Shown: positions 15,727 to 24,437, counted from the stretch's first letter. The stretch: DNA of 25,468 nucleotides from Clostridia bacterium (GCA_017396865.1 JAFQKO010000152.1:1-25468); one strand, 5' to 3'. Notes: a model not told the origin generated them from the letters alone. A program made the numbers and translations.

Positions 15727-16361
15727 TTTAATTCCTCCAAAAGTTGATCTAATTCCGAGGCGTCCTCCAGCACGAAAGCGCCCGTTTTTTCCAAAATAGT
15801 GCGGTGCTGATGGCCTTGGGCGATCAGCGCGCAGGGGCATCCGACAAATTTCGCCATCTCCCAATCGGTGGTCAAATCCCCAACGATCAGCACCGATTCA
15901 GGCGCAAGCCCCTTCTCCTGCAGGCAGGAAGATACCGCCGCCTCCTTCCCGCCGAGAGAGCGATCCCGCCGACCGACGATTTCCTCAAAATACCCCTCAA
16001 TTCCCCGTTCCTTCACCTGCTCCATCAGCACGTCGTGAAACAGCGAAGAAAAGAGCAGCTGGCGATAGCCCTTTTGGCGAAAGCGCTCCAACGCCTGCGC
16101 CACCGCAAGAAAAACAGGCCGCTCCAGCTTGGCACATTCCCGCTGAAATTCCGCCGAAACGACCTCGATGCGCTCTGCCTCCATATCGAACCCGATATCG
16201 GAATAAAAGCGCTCCAGCGGCATCACAAGATGCAGAGTATACCATTCACGGTCGATGAGCGGCAGCCCGCGGCGCGCCAACATCGCATTGACTGCGCCGG
16301 TGGAGGCATCCACGTCGTTCATCACCGTTCCGTTAAAATCCCATAGAATTGTTTGGATCAT
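15723..16361 (-). CDS. HAD-superfamily hydrolase
   Basis: The protein has 212 residues after a GGAGG ribosome site. Haloacid-dehalogenase motifs are visible: motif I WDFNGT with nucleophile D8, motif II serine in LFSSL (about 105), motif III lysine in GGKEAA (about 137) and motif IV VGDLTTD (about 160). The second acid of motif I, often Asp (DxD), is Asn here (DFNGT), a variant found in a recognisable subgroup of putative phosphatases. The long cap region between motifs I and II suggests a small phosphorylated metabolite as substrate, but which one is not evident. It overlaps the LUD gene by four bases. No promoter is seen between it and the rpmE terminator, so transcription may depend on read-through. 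Confidence 0.88.
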   Translation of the reverse strand: MIQTILWDFNGTVMNDVDASTGAVNAMLARRGLPLIDREWYTLHLVMPLERFYSDIGFDMEAERIEVVSAEFQRECAKLERPVFLAVAQALERFRQKGYRQLLFSSLFHDVLMEQVKERGIEGYFEEIVGRRDRSLGGKEAAVSSCLQEKGLAPESVLIVGDLTTDWEMAKFVGCPCALIAQGHQHRTILEKTGAFVLEDASELDQLLEELK

Positions 16362-16374
16362 AATTCCTCCGTAA

Positions 16375-16410
16375 TTCTAAAAAAACCGAAAGGCAAGGCC
16401 TTTCGGTTTT
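16375..16410 (-). terminator. Terminator after rpmE
   Basis: The 12-bp stem AAAACCGAAAGG (16382-16393) with 16399-16410 has a 5-base loop. On the minus strand it runs into a U-tract. Confidence 0.85.
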
Positions 16411-16419
16411 CTTATTTGA

Positions 16420-16623
16420 TTACTTACCGAGATTGTATCTCTTCTTAAATCTGTCAACCCGTCCGCCGGTATCAACCAGCTTCTGCTTTCCGGTAAAGAA
16501 AGGATGGCACTTGGAACAAATTTCAACACGGATCTCGCTCTGGGTGGAGCGGGTCTCGAAAGTGTTACCGCAGGCGCATTTTACAACGGCCGTATCGTAA
16601 TTGGGATGAATCCCTTCCTTCAT
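16420..16623 (-). CDS. rpmE: 50S ribosomal protein L31, zinc-binding type
   Basis: The protein has 67 residues. The chosen start MKEGIHPNY at 16623 lies eight bases after AGAGGTG. An upstream in-frame GTG overlaps the ribosome site and is rejected. The sequence is typical for L31: HPNYDTA, then C-x-C (CACG) and C-x2-C (CSKC) that hold zinc, PFFTGKQK and VDRFKKRY. The cysteine pattern marks the zinc-containing form rather than the cysteine-free paralogue made under zinc limitation. It has its own promoter and terminator. Confidence 0.95.
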   Translation of the reverse strand: MKEGIHPNYDTAVVKCACGNTFETRSTQSEIRVEICSKCHPFFTGKQKLVDTGGRVDRFKKRYNLGK

Positions 16624-16665
16624 GGTTATCACCTCTTTTTCACATTCATACTTCGTTACTTGCGT

Positions 16666-16694
16666 ATTTTATCATACTTCTACTGCAAAATCAA
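16666..16694 (-). promoter_or_regulatory. Promoter of rpmE
   Basis: On the minus strand, TTGATT (16694-16689), a 17-base spacer and TAAAAT (16671-16666), directly behind the stop of the last RCC1 gene. No terminator is seen in between. Confidence 0.75.
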
Positions 16695-16702
16695 GCATTT
16701 TT

Positions 16703-18100
16703 TTATTTTTTTTGTTTTTTCTCGGTTTTCTCCGGCAATTCAACCGTTTCCTGATAGCGACGTGCCTCGGGGACGGTGGCTTTGAACTGATACAGATACT
16801 GCTGGAACTCATTATTTTGCTTCGGCCGCGCCATGCCGGTAACGGCTACGTCGCGGCTGAGCTTGATCACGCCCATGGAGCGCTCACCCATTGCCACGTC
16901 GTATACGTCCTTGGCAAACTCGGTGGGCTTCAGGAACTTCGCCTCCCCCGCACCGAGCTGCTTATCGGCATTACTGCCCCATACGTAAAGCACGCCCTTA
17001 TCGGTCAGGGCTGCGCAGCTATCACCGCAAACGGAGATCTTCATCACGCCGTCCAGAATCTTCATAAAGGTGGCGTAGGCACGGTCGTCGCCGGTACCGA
17101 GCTGACCCTTATCGTTGCGGCCTGCCACGTAGACCTCGCCGTTCTTGGTGAGCACAACGCTGAAATAGCGCCCCGCCTCAGCCTGCTTCACACCGCCCAT
17201 CAGCTTTTCGGGGGTGGTACTGCTGGCGGTGGTGCGGTTGCCCATTTCGGAATAGCTGTTATCGCCAAAGCCGTAGAGATTTCCGTAAACGTCCACCACC
17301 AGGGTATGGGTCTCGCTGGCTGATACCGATGCTGCGTTTTTCAGGATTGAAGCACCCTCCAAACGATTACGCTCAGTGCCGTCGCCCAGCTTGCCGAAGC
17401 GGTTATAGCCCGCCGAATACAGATCGCCGTTGCTGACGTAGAACAGCTCATTCGCCGTTGCCTCCACAAAGGTACAGTTTTCGGCAAACAGCAGATCCTC
17501 AAACGTAGTTTCGTCGTCCTCATAGGTCAGATACTCAAAGGCACCGTTGAGCCGCAGCTCACCCGCCTGATTCAGCACGGCAAGAAAGTTGCCGCCACCG
17601 CTGACCTGCGACGTTTCAATACAGCAAAGACCCTTTTTATAGCTTGCCTTTTCCTCTTTTTCTTCCTTTTTATCTTCCTTTTTATCTTCCTTTTCTTCTT
17701 CCTTCTCCTCCGGCTCCTCGGCAGCGGGGTCGGCTGTCGTTACAACGTAGCCGTAGACCGAGCCCTGCGCATTCCGAACGTAGTAATCGTCGCCCAGCGC
17801 AAAGATCCGATCGGGCAGCACGTCCACCGCTGCTTCTTTTTCCGCTGCTTTATACGCTTCAACGGGGGAAGAATCATTGATAAACAGCCGCCAAGACTCC
17901 TCTTCTCCGCTGATCAACAGAAAGAACAAGCCAAGAACCAGGAATGCACCTGCAACAATTCCATAGAACCGACGGCGCGCAATCAACTGCTTCCGCACCT
18001 TCAGGCTCTTTTTGGTGAGCTTAATCAAAAAGGTAAGACCCAGCAGCACTGCGAACAGCACCGCTACACCGAGGCTGATATAGCCGATCCATTCAAGCAT
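16703..18100 (-). CDS. Membrane-anchored RCC1-repeat protein (second copy)
   Basis: The protein has 465 residues. Two N-terminal membrane segments (about 5-27 and 46-64) are followed by a domain outside or inside the membrane, depending on topology. RCC1/ATS1-type beta-propeller repeats are visible as phrases such as LYSAGYNRFGKLGDG, LYGFGDNSYSEMG, VYVAGRNDKGQLGTG and LYVWGSNADKQLGAG, each with the spaced GxNxxGQLG signature. A run of Glu/Lys (about 131-152, EEKEDKKEDKKEEK type) interrupts the fold before the main repeats. The last 10 residues are again Lys/Glu-rich. It starts four bases after the stop of a longer relative, so the pair arose by tandem duplication. RCC1 propellers usually bind proteins; the bacterial role is unknown. 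It is last in a seven-gene operon. Confidence 0.82.
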   Translation of the reverse strand: MLEWIGYISLGVAVLFAVLLGLTFLIKLTKKSLKVRKQLIARRRFYGIVAGAFLVLGLFFLLISGEEESWRLFINDSSPVEAYKAAEKEAAVDVLPDRIFALGDDYYVRNAQGSVYGYVVTTADPAAEEPEEKEEEKEDKKEDKKEEKEEKASYKKGLCCIETSQVSGGGNFLAVLNQAGELRLNGAFEYLTYEDDETTFEDLLFAENCTFVEATANELFYVSNGDLYSAGYNRFGKLGDGTERNRLEGASILKNAASVSASETHTLVVDVYGNLYGFGDNSYSEMGNRTTASSTTPEKLMGGVKQAEAGRYFSVVLTKNGEVYVAGRNDKGQLGTGDDRAYATFMKILDGVMKISVCGDSCAALTDKGVLYVWGSNADKQLGAGEAKFLKPTEFAKDVYDVAMGERSMGVIKLSRDVAVTGMARPKQNNEFQQYLYQFKATVPEARRYQETVELPEKTEKKQKK

Positions 18101-18104
18101 TTCG

Positions 18105-19601
18105 TCACGCCCCCTTTACTTTTGCGATCTCGGCGAAGCCGTTTCCGCTTTCCTTGCCGAGCTGCTGATACCGCCGATCACCCGCGCCCAGCAGCTTACC
18201 CTTATCGGTACAGAGCAGCGTAGAGCTGCCATTGGTGGAAACGTGGAGCGCGCCGTCATAGGTCAACTGCGGCAGGATCACGCTTTCTGCCGCCGCCAGA
18301 CCCAGCTGACCAAGATAATTCTCGCCCCAGGCATACAGCTTATCGTCCTTTAAGGCAAAGGCACAGCTGCCGCCCGCTGCAATGGCGGTGACCTTCTCCA
18401 GCCCCTCAACCTGACCGAATTCCTCTTCCTTGATCGCCTCGGAGGGATCCTGCTTTTTCTTTTCGTTATTATCCTTTGCGTTTTCGTTGGCCTTATCAGC
18501 GTCGGAAATCTCCTGCGCCAGCTGCTCGGCGGTTTTACGGCCGAGCTGGCCGAAGCAATCGTTTCCCGCCGTCCATACGGTACCGTTATTTTTCAGCAGC
18601 ATCAGGAAATCGTCGCCTGCCGCAAAGTCCTTGCAATCGGAGGCAATCTCCACAGGCACAATCTGCGCATCACGGTGGCCGAGGCCGAACTGACCGTAGG
18701 CATTGCTGCCCACCGCAAAGACCTTGCCCTCTGTGGTCAGGTAGTAGAAGGAATGGTCGGTTGCCTGAATCTTTTGCACCTGATCGGCCATTTGATTATC
18801 GGTATCGACCACCTCTGCAACCTCCTCCAGCCCGAGCTGAGAATAGGTATTCACGCCATAGACGTAAAGGTTGCCGCTTTCCTTCAAAATCGCGCCGATC
18901 GATTCGCACAGCGCAATATCCTTCACCTTGCCCTCGACCTTAACGAAATCCGCCACCGTTTCCGCCGACTGACCGGGGATCAGGTGGTTGCGGTTATCGC
19001 CCTTGGCGTAGAGCTCTCCGCTTTCATTCAATATATAATAGGTATCGCCCGCAACACAGATCTTCTTTGCCTTCTGATAGACACGCCCGCTTTCATCCAG
19101 CGCAGGCAGATCCACTCGGCCCCAGGCGTAGAGATCGCCCGACGCAGTCAGCACAAAGTTATTCTGCTCACCGCTGAACAGCGCCTTAACACCGCCCTTA
19201 ACGGTGGTGGCATTAAGGAACTTTTCGGTATTTTCCTCTTCCTCGATCTTTACCACGGTAGCATTTTCATCCGCCGAGTCCAGATAGGCGTTCAGATACG
19301 TACCGCCGATGGATGCAAGGATGACAAACGGCACACCCGCCAACACGATCCATACCGCAATGGGAGAAATGCTTCTGAGCTTTTTAAAGGCCAGACGGAT
19401 CGGATTGGTATCGCCCTCCACCTTTTTGGTATTCGGCAGGAAGCAAACGATCACAAAGCCGACCAGACCCAAGAAAAAGCCAAGGGTGCCCCATGCTCCG
19501 CAGCGTCCCTTTTCCCGCGCGATCTGCGCGGTAAAGAAGGCGCAGGCGATCGTATAGAAATACAAGCCGACGGCCAGAACGATCAACCAGATATCAACCA
19601 T
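18105..19601 (-). CDS. Membrane-anchored RCC1-repeat protein (first copy)
   Basis: The protein has 498 residues. Three hydrophobic segments lie in the first 105 residues (about 4-24, 37-57 and 80-103). A long repeat domain follows with RCC1 signatures: LYAWGRVDL, LYAKGDNRNHL, LYVYGVNTYSQLGLE, VFAVGSNAYGQFGLG, VWTAGNDCFGQLG and LYAWGENYLGQLGLA. A Lys/Asp/Glu-rich insert (about 355-385) sits in one blade, a different place from the charged run in the neighbouring paralogue. It overlaps the end of the PAP2 gene by eight bases, which indicates coupled translation. Function unknown. The propeller may be a binding platform that works with the two-component system or the phosphatase of the same operon; that is inference. 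Confidence 0.82.
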   Translation of the reverse strand: MVDIWLIVLAVGLYFYTIACAFFTAQIAREKGRCGAWGTLGFFLGLVGFVIVCFLPNTKKVEGDTNPIRLAFKKLRSISPIAVWIVLAGVPFVILASIGGTYLNAYLDSADENATVVKIEEEENTEKFLNATTVKGGVKALFSGEQNNFVLTASGDLYAWGRVDLPALDESGRVYQKAKKICVAGDTYYILNESGELYAKGDNRNHLIPGQSAETVADFVKVEGKVKDIALCESIGAILKESGNLYVYGVNTYSQLGLEEVAEVVDTDNQMADQVQKIQATDHSFYYLTTEGKVFAVGSNAYGQFGLGHRDAQIVPVEIASDCKDFAAGDDFLMLLKNNGTVWTAGNDCFGQLGRKTAEQLAQEISDADKANENAKDNNEKKKQDPSEAIKEEEFGQVEGLEKVTAIAAGGSCAFALKDDKLYAWGENYLGQLGLAAAESVILPQLTYDGALHVSTNGSSTLLCTDKGKLLGAGDRRYQQLGKESGNGFAEIAKVKGA

Positions 19602-20124
19602 TTTTTACCTCCTTGATCTTCAACACAACCCACCGCGCAGCGAAGGCGCAGGCAATGCCCAGCGCCGCGCCGAACAGCACGTCGGTCAGATAATGAACGG
19701 TGAAATACATTCTCGAGAAGCCGATCAGCACCGCCAGGGCCAGCGCCGCTCCGCCCCATTTTTTATTAAAAAAGAAGATGGATACCGCCGCCGCAAAGGA
19801 CGAGGTGGTATGCCCCGAGGGGCAGGAAAAGCCGATCGGCTCGGGGATCAGCAGCTGCAAGCCCTCCAATTCCTCAAAGGGGCGAGGCCGCTGAATTAAA
19901 AACTTCAGGCCGCATTCACCCAGCAGCAGGCCGAGCAGCAACGCTCCGCCGACGGTCCAGCCCATCCAACGGTTTTTCCTTCGGCAGACCAGCACCAACG
20001 CAATGGCGATCCAGCCTGCACCGAATTCCGCAAAAAAGGTGATGATTCGGAAGATCGGCGTCAGCCAATCGGTCACCAGATTCTCGCGGATCCATTCCAA
20101 AATATTCAAATCAAATGCTGTCAA
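19594..20124 (-). CDS. PAP2-family membrane phosphatase
   Basis: The 176-residue protein has about five membrane helices. All three parts of the lipid-phosphatase signature are present: K74-x6-R81-P82, the PSGH motif at 102-105 with active-site H105, and S137-R138-x5-H144-x3-D148 with nucleophile H144. Such enzymes act at the outer face of the membrane on phosphatidic acid, phosphatidylglycerol phosphate or undecaprenyl pyrophosphate. The last (carrier recycling for peptidoglycan) is plausible here but unproven. It begins four bases after the histidine kinase stop and overlaps the next gene by eight bases. Confidence 0.9.
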   Translation of the reverse strand: MTAFDLNILEWIRENLVTDWLTPIFRIITFFAEFGAGWIAIALVLVCRRKNRWMGWTVGGALLLGLLLGECGLKFLIQRPRPFEELEGLQLLIPEPIGFSCPSGHTTSSFAAAVSIFFFNKKWGGAALALAVLIGFSRMYFTVHYLTDVLFGAALGIACAFAARWVVLKIKEVKNG

Positions 20125-20128
20125 TCGG

Positions 20129-21637
20129 TTATTCTCCTCCGGTTCCTTCTCCGACCGGGTAGGCGATGGTAACCACCGTACCCACGTTCAGCTCGCTTTC
20201 GATCTCCAGCGAGCCGCCATGCAAGCGCATAATCTCATCGGAAACGCCCAGCCCGATACCGCTGCCGCGCTTCTGGGATGAGCCTTTATAGAACATATCT
20301 TTAATATGCGGAAGATCCTCCGCACTGATTCCCTCGCCAAAATCCTGCACAATGAACAGCGCCTGCTTATCTTTGATGCGGGCCGCGATTTCGATCCGCC
20401 CGCCGGGATGAGAATGCTTGATCGCATTATCGATCACGTTGAAAAAGACCTGCTTGATCCGATCCTTATCCACCAAGCCGGGAATGCTGTCCTCCTCCGG
20501 CACGTATTCGATCAGCACCTGCTCGCTCTTGGCGCGCTCACTCATCATAAAGACGGTTTCTTCAAATTCCGCCAGCAGATCGCATTGCTCCACCGCCAGC
20601 TTCATGCTGCCGTTTTGCAGGCGAGACATATCCAGCAGCTCCTCCACCATCTTGGAGAGACGCTCCGATTCACTGTAAATGATCTCCACGCCGCGGCGGG
20701 TGGTATCGTCCATCGTCTCCCCTGTGGCCAGCATGGTTTCCGTCCAGCCGCGGATGGCGGTGAGCGGCGTACGCAGCTCATGGGAGATGGAGGAGATAAA
20801 CTCATTCTTCAACCGCTCGGTTTTGGAAAGGTCCTCCGCCATGGTATTGATCGTTTGGCAAAGCTGACCGATCTCGTCGCCGGTATCGTACTCCTTAACC
20901 CGCGCGGTCATATTTCCTTTGGCGATCTCCTGCGCCGTTTCATTCACGTAGCCCACGGGGAGCACGATCGATTTGATGAAATAGCTGCCCATCAGGGCGG
21001 TCAGCAGGATGATGAAGGCACCGACGCCGATGATCAGCACGTACATCAACGTAAGGGTATTATCCACCCGCTCCAGCGACGACATCATTCGCACCATGCC
21101 GACCATCACGCCATCATCGGTAAACAGCGGCATCGAAACGCTCACCACCCGCTCATCGGAATCGGCATTATAGCCGATCCAATCAGCGGCCACGCCGCTG
21201 CGTGCCTGCTCCAGATCGGGGGTTTCGTTCAGCGACTCGATGGCAAAGCCGGTGGAGGAATAAATGACGTTTCCGTTTACGGAGATGACCTGCATCTCCA
21301 TTACGTTCTTTTCCTCAAAGGACTCCACCATCACCATAAAGCCATTGGATACGTTCTGATATTGGGGATAGATATGATCCTCGAAATACTTCGCCATATA
21401 TTCGCCACTGCTCTCCAGCGTATTAATGCAGCCCGAATAATAGAAATTCTTGGTAATGGCGCAAAGGATCGCCACCACCAGCAGGTCGACCAGCAGCACC
21501 ACGCCGAACACGTTGATCAGCCAGCGGCGGGTGATGCCTGTAAACAATCGCTTACGGATCAGCTCGATCTTATCGCGGAACCATTCGCCCAATGCCTTGA
21601 AGCGTTCTTTAATTGTCGGCTTCCGCTGCTCACTCAT
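20129..21637 (-). CDS. Sensor histidine kinase of the OmpR-partner type
   Basis: The protein has 502 residues from the ATG at 21637, which overlaps the response-regulator stop by eight bases. An alternative ATG at 21655 would add six residues, and neither has a strong ribosome site. Order: first membrane helix (about 38-61), external sensor domain (about 62-195, PDC/dCache-like in size), second helix (about 197-221), HAMP (about 222-275), dimerisation/phosphoacceptor domain with H286 in SISHELRTP, and the ATPase domain with N-box N400/N404, G1 DFGEGI (432-437) and G2 GSGIGLG (458-464). No key residue is missing. The layout resembles WalK/ResE-like kinases. The signal is unknown; the operon's envelope proteins suggest a cell-surface cue. 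Confidence 0.93.
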   Translation of the reverse strand: MSEQRKPTIKERFKALGEWFRDKIELIRKRLFTGITRRWLINVFGVVLLVDLLVVAILCAITKNFYYSGCINTLESSGEYMAKYFEDHIYPQYQNVSNGFMVMVESFEEKNVMEMQVISVNGNVIYSSTGFAIESLNETPDLEQARSGVAADWIGYNADSDERVVSVSMPLFTDDGVMVGMVRMMSSLERVDNTLTLMYVLIIGVGAFIILLTALMGSYFIKSIVLPVGYVNETAQEIAKGNMTARVKEYDTGDEIGQLCQTINTMAEDLSKTERLKNEFISSISHELRTPLTAIRGWTETMLATGETMDDTTRRGVEIIYSESERLSKMVEELLDMSRLQNGSMKLAVEQCDLLAEFEETVFMMSERAKSEQVLIEYVPEEDSIPGLVDKDRIKQVFFNVIDNAIKHSHPGGRIEIAARIKDKQALFIVQDFGEGISAEDLPHIKDMFYKGSSQKRGSGIGLGVSDEIMRLHGGSLEIESELNVGTVVTIAYPVGEGTGGE

Positions 21638-22331
21638 TGCCCCAGCGATACCCATGGCCCCAAACGGTTTGGATATAGATCGGGTTGGAGGGGTTTTCCT
21701 CCAGCTTCAAACGCAGGCGGCGGATGTTCACGTCCACGATCTTATGGCGATCGCCGCCCATCTGGTCGCCCCATACGGTACGGAAGATCTCCTCGCGGGA
21801 GAAGGCCTTGCCAATATTTTCCAAAAAGTTTTTCATCAATTGGAATTCCACCTGCGTAACCTCGATCTGCTTGCCGTTTTTCATCAGCTTACGGCTCTTG
21901 ACGTTCAAGGTAAAGGGGCCGTCGGTCAGCTCATCGGTATTTTCAACCGCCACACCCTTCATCATCTGAACGCGACGGTACAGACCGTCCACCCGAACGA
22001 TCAGCTCCAGCGGCGAAAAGGGCTTCGCCACGTAGTCGTCGGCACCGTTCATCAGGCCGGCCACCTTATCGTTTTCCTGCGCCTTGGCGGTGAGCATAAT
22101 GATGCCCACCTTCTGATTGGAGGCACGAATGGTTTTGCAAACCTCCAGCCCATCAATTCCCGGCAGCATCACGTCCAAAATCGCAATGTCCACGTCGGGA
22201 TTTTGGTCGAAAAGCTCCAGCGCTTGCTCACCGGTGCCCGCCTCGATGGTTTCATAACCGGCGCGCTTCAAATTCAATACAACAAAGGCGCGGATCGCCT
22301 CTTCATCCTCAAGGATTAATACTTTCTTCAT
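21630..22331 (-). CDS. OmpR/PhoB-family response regulator
   Basis: The protein has 233 residues after a TAGGAG site. The receiver domain (1-120) has the acidic pair E8/D9, phosphoacceptor D53 in ILDVMLPG, switch Thr in MLTAKA (about 80) and Lys in AKPFSP (about 103). The C-terminal winged helix (about 135-230) ends with the usual DVNIRRLRLKLE and TVWGHGYRW, so it binds DNA. It pairs with the overlapping kinase gene. It lies 11 bases downstream of the lipoprotein gene and probably regulates this operon among others, though no direct-repeat operator is obvious to me upstream of the operon promoter. Confidence 0.94.
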   Translation of the reverse strand: MKKVLILEDEEAIRAFVVLNLKRAGYETIEAGTGEQALELFDQNPDVDIAILDVMLPGIDGLEVCKTIRASNQKVGIIMLTAKAQENDKVAGLMNGADDYVAKPFSPLELIVRVDGLYRRVQMMKGVAVENTDELTDGPFTLNVKSRKLMKNGKQIEVTQVEFQLMKNFLENIGKAFSREEIFRTVWGDQMGGDRHKIVDVNIRRLRLKLEENPSNPIYIQTVWGHGYRWGNE

Positions 22332-22342
22332 GCTCTCGTCTC

Positions 22343-23620
22343 CTATACAATTGCCGTAAACAGGCTGTATACCTTCGCATAATCTACCTTATACGAATTT
22401 TTCGCTTCACAATAAACAACGTAAACGTGGTCGCTGTCGGAATAAAGCTTCCGCCAGCCCTCGTTGCCCAGCGTTTCGGAATATTCCGAAAGGCCGTATA
22501 CCCGAATGGTAAAGATCTTCTTCCCCTTCATGGTAAGGAACTCATACGCCCGCTCATTTTCCTCCGAACGCCGAACGGTGATCTTGCCGTACCATTCGGC
22601 GGGGTAATTCAGCATAAACTTTTCGGTGGTATCCACAAAGGAATGGGAGCGCGGGCTGAGCTGCGCACCGTCGAAGGTGTTCCATTGGATCAGGAAAAGA
22701 TTTTCCTCCACACCGTTGCGATAATAAGACGGTAACGCCTCCTCCACCGGAACCTCAGGCACACCGTCGCCGTCGTAATCGCGGCAGACGATGGCAGAGT
22801 TACGCAGGGTGGCGCTGTTCAGCTGGCTGAGCAGCTCATTGGTCAGCCGCCCTTGATCGTTGATGACCAAAATCTCGGTTTGCACCTGGCCGTTTTCCAG
22901 CAGCTCATCCACGTAGACCGCCGAGGCACCCCGCGAGGTTTCTGCCGAAAGAATATTCAGGTAGTCGGTGGCTCGCTCGTTCATTGCAACGGAATTGACC
23001 ACCGAGATCGTTTGCTCATTGCGGCGCACCAGCGATGCGGTAACCGCCTTGGTTGCGGTATTGCGATTGAGCACCACCAGACCGTCGGGATCGTTTTCCC
23101 GCTCCACAACGACCATATGCTTATAAAGCCCGCTCTGCACGCTGATCGCCCGCTCCTTCAGCAGGCTGTATACGTCGTAGCTGCCCTCGCTTTCGGTCAG
23201 GTATTGCCAGCCGACAATGACCTCGGCCACCCCGTCACCCGTCAGGTCGCCGAAATTAACCTGACCGATGGAGGCCGCCTCACTTTCGCCGCCCGAAAGG
23301 CAGCGCCAGCTTTCCGCCGTATTCTCCATCACCAGAAAGCGGATCTTGCCGGATGCACGATAAAAGCAGACCGCTTCGTTCTGCTCATCACCGTTGATAT
23401 CCTTGGAAATGATCGCCGTACGGTAGGAGCCGCTCTTGGGTGCGATCAATTCATAGTCCTCACCGATAATACTATTCAATTCACGCGTCAGCGCCTCACG
23501 GCCGACGCTCAGGGAGGGCGGGCTGAGCATAGAGCTCATCTCGCCGCCCGGGAAGGCGCACCCGCCCAAGGCCAGCAGCACCGCCAGCAGCATCGGCAGC
23601 AGCCGATTCCTTTTCTTCAT
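22343..23620 (-). CDS. Lipoprotein with VCBS/FG-GAP-like calcium-loop repeats
   Basis: The protein has 425 residues. The signal peptide has lipobox LGGC, so C21 would be lipidated and the protein sits on the outer face of the membrane. Three D-x-D/N-G loops resemble the Ca2+ sites of FG-GAP/VCBS or dockerin-like repeats: DINGDEQNEA (about 74), GDLTGDGVAEV (about 124) and RDYDGDGVPEV (about 285). The rest would form a beta-propeller-like fold. The C-terminal 100 residues (from about YPAEWYGKI) form a separate beta-rich domain. It directly precedes the two-component genes, suggesting an accessory sensor that presents an extracellular signal to the kinase; this is inferred from position only. 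I know no characterised member. Confidence 0.82.
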   Translation of the reverse strand: MKKRNRLLPMLLAVLLALGGCAFPGGEMSSMLSPPSLSVGREALTRELNSIIGEDYELIAPKSGSYRTAIISKDINGDEQNEAVCFYRASGKIRFLVMENTAESWRCLSGGESEAASIGQVNFGDLTGDGVAEVIVGWQYLTESEGSYDVYSLLKERAISVQSGLYKHMVVVERENDPDGLVVLNRNTATKAVTASLVRRNEQTISVVNSVAMNERATDYLNILSAETSRGASAVYVDELLENGQVQTEILVINDQGRLTNELLSQLNSATLRNSAIVCRDYDGDGVPEVPVEEALPSYYRNGVEENLFLIQWNTFDGAQLSPRSHSFVDTTEKFMLNYPAEWYGKITVRRSEENERAYEFLTMKGKKIFTIRVYGLSEYSETLGNEGWRKLYSDSDHVYVVYCEAKNSYKVDYAKVYSLFTAIV

Positions 23621-23631
23621 ACTTTACCTCT

Positions 23632-24405
23632 TTACAGTTCGATGGTATCGTTGTCCTTAGCAATACGAACGGGGAACGGGAATTTGCCGTCCATCTCCGC
23701 AATTTGAGGGAACTTCACGGGAGTTCTGTTAACATGGCTGAACCAAAAATCCTTGGTCTTGCACTTTGCCATAAAAGGAGTAATCTCCTCGGCGCCGAAA
23801 TGAGCCATCTCGCAGATGACGAGATCCACTTCCTCCTCCAGCGCAATCTTGGGGAAGTCCTCATGGCGCATCCCATGGGAGAGATCCCCGGTAAAGACCA
23901 CCCGCTTGCCCTCGGCCTCCGCCAGAATGGAATAGGAAAAACCGCGCTCCTCATCGCCCTTCAGGTGGTAGCACTGATAATAGGTGACCTTGATCTCCTC
24001 ATTTTGAAAAACAACGCCCTCTTCGGCAAGCTTAAAGGGGAAACGCTCCGCATCAAACTTGATGCGGATGGACTCCAGATAGGCCTTGATGGGCTCCACG
24101 GGACGCAGCTCCGGCAGATAGATGGGGAACCGCAGCTCGGGATAATACCAGCAACCCAGATCCAGCAAATTGATCAGGCCGTCCAGATGGTCGCCGTGGA
24201 TATGGGTGACGAAAACGCCCTTGATCTTATCAAAGGTCTTGCCCTCGGAGCCCTCCTGCATCAGGCCGTTACGCATCAACTGATCGATAATCGGCGCGCC
24301 GACGTCGATCAGATAAATATTTCCATTGACCTCAACAGCCGCAGAGGAGCAAAACCGCTCCGCTCCGGGAACCCCGTGGCTGCTGCCCAAAAACGTAATC
24401 TTCAT
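23632..24405 (-). CDS. Metallo-beta-lactamase-fold hydrolase, ribonuclease Z-like
   Basis: The protein has 257 residues. The start at 24405 is chosen because GAGGT stands about eight bases upstream. The ATG at 24420 overlaps that ribosome site. It has the metal-binding signature THIHGDH (H68, H70, D72, H73) after a FLGSSHGVP start like RNase Z/ElaC and phosphodiesterase relatives. Further ligands are probably in YHLKGD (about 150), FTGDLSH (about 176) and FSHVN (about 230). It is expected to bind two Zn2+ in the cytoplasm. The substrate (cyclic nucleotide, RNA or phosphonate ester) is not evident. It lacks the long insert of true tRNase Z, so that function is unlikely. It is the first gene of the seven-gene operon. 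Confidence 0.85.
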   Translation of the reverse strand: MKITFLGSSHGVPGAERFCSSAAVEVNGNIYLIDVGAPIIDQLMRNGLMQEGSEGKTFDKIKGVFVTHIHGDHLDGLINLLDLGCWYYPELRFPIYLPELRPVEPIKAYLESIRIKFDAERFPFKLAEEGVVFQNEEIKVTYYQCYHLKGDEERGFSYSILAEAEGKRVVFTGDLSHGMRHEDFPKIALEEEVDLVICEMAHFGAEEITPFMAKCKTKDFWFSHVNRTPVKFPQIAEMDGKFPFPVRIAKDNDTIEL

Positions 24406-24437
24406 GGCATAGTACCTCATCTTAATAATAATATAAT

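Noticed and set aside
15727..15864. N-terminal extension of the LUD protein
   Set aside because: It lies within the HAD gene, is rich in Arg/Gly/Pro like an off-frame translation, and lacks a ribosome site. The ATGA overlap start is far better supported.
17645..17715. Microsatellite-like pyrimidine repeat
   Set aside because: It is the coding strand complement of the Lys/Glu-rich linker in the RCC1 protein, in frame, so it is a protein low-complexity feature rather than a separate repeat element.
16703..19601. Two RCC1 genes as a split or frameshifted single gene
   Set aside because: Each has its own N-terminal membrane segments and complete repeats, so they are paralogues.
20306..21859. 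Open frame of over 500 codons on the plus strand opposite the histidine kinase
   Set aside because: It is antisense to a kinase with every catalytic motif intact, has low-complexity His/Gln-rich content, no family features and no ribosome site. Similar shadows at 11468-12454, 18675-19616, 6992-7999 and 22853-23707 were dropped for the same reason.
23632..24405. True tRNase Z
   Set aside because: It is somewhat short and lacks the exosite arm region expected of tRNA 3'-processing enzymes; only the general metal-hydrolase motifs are shared.
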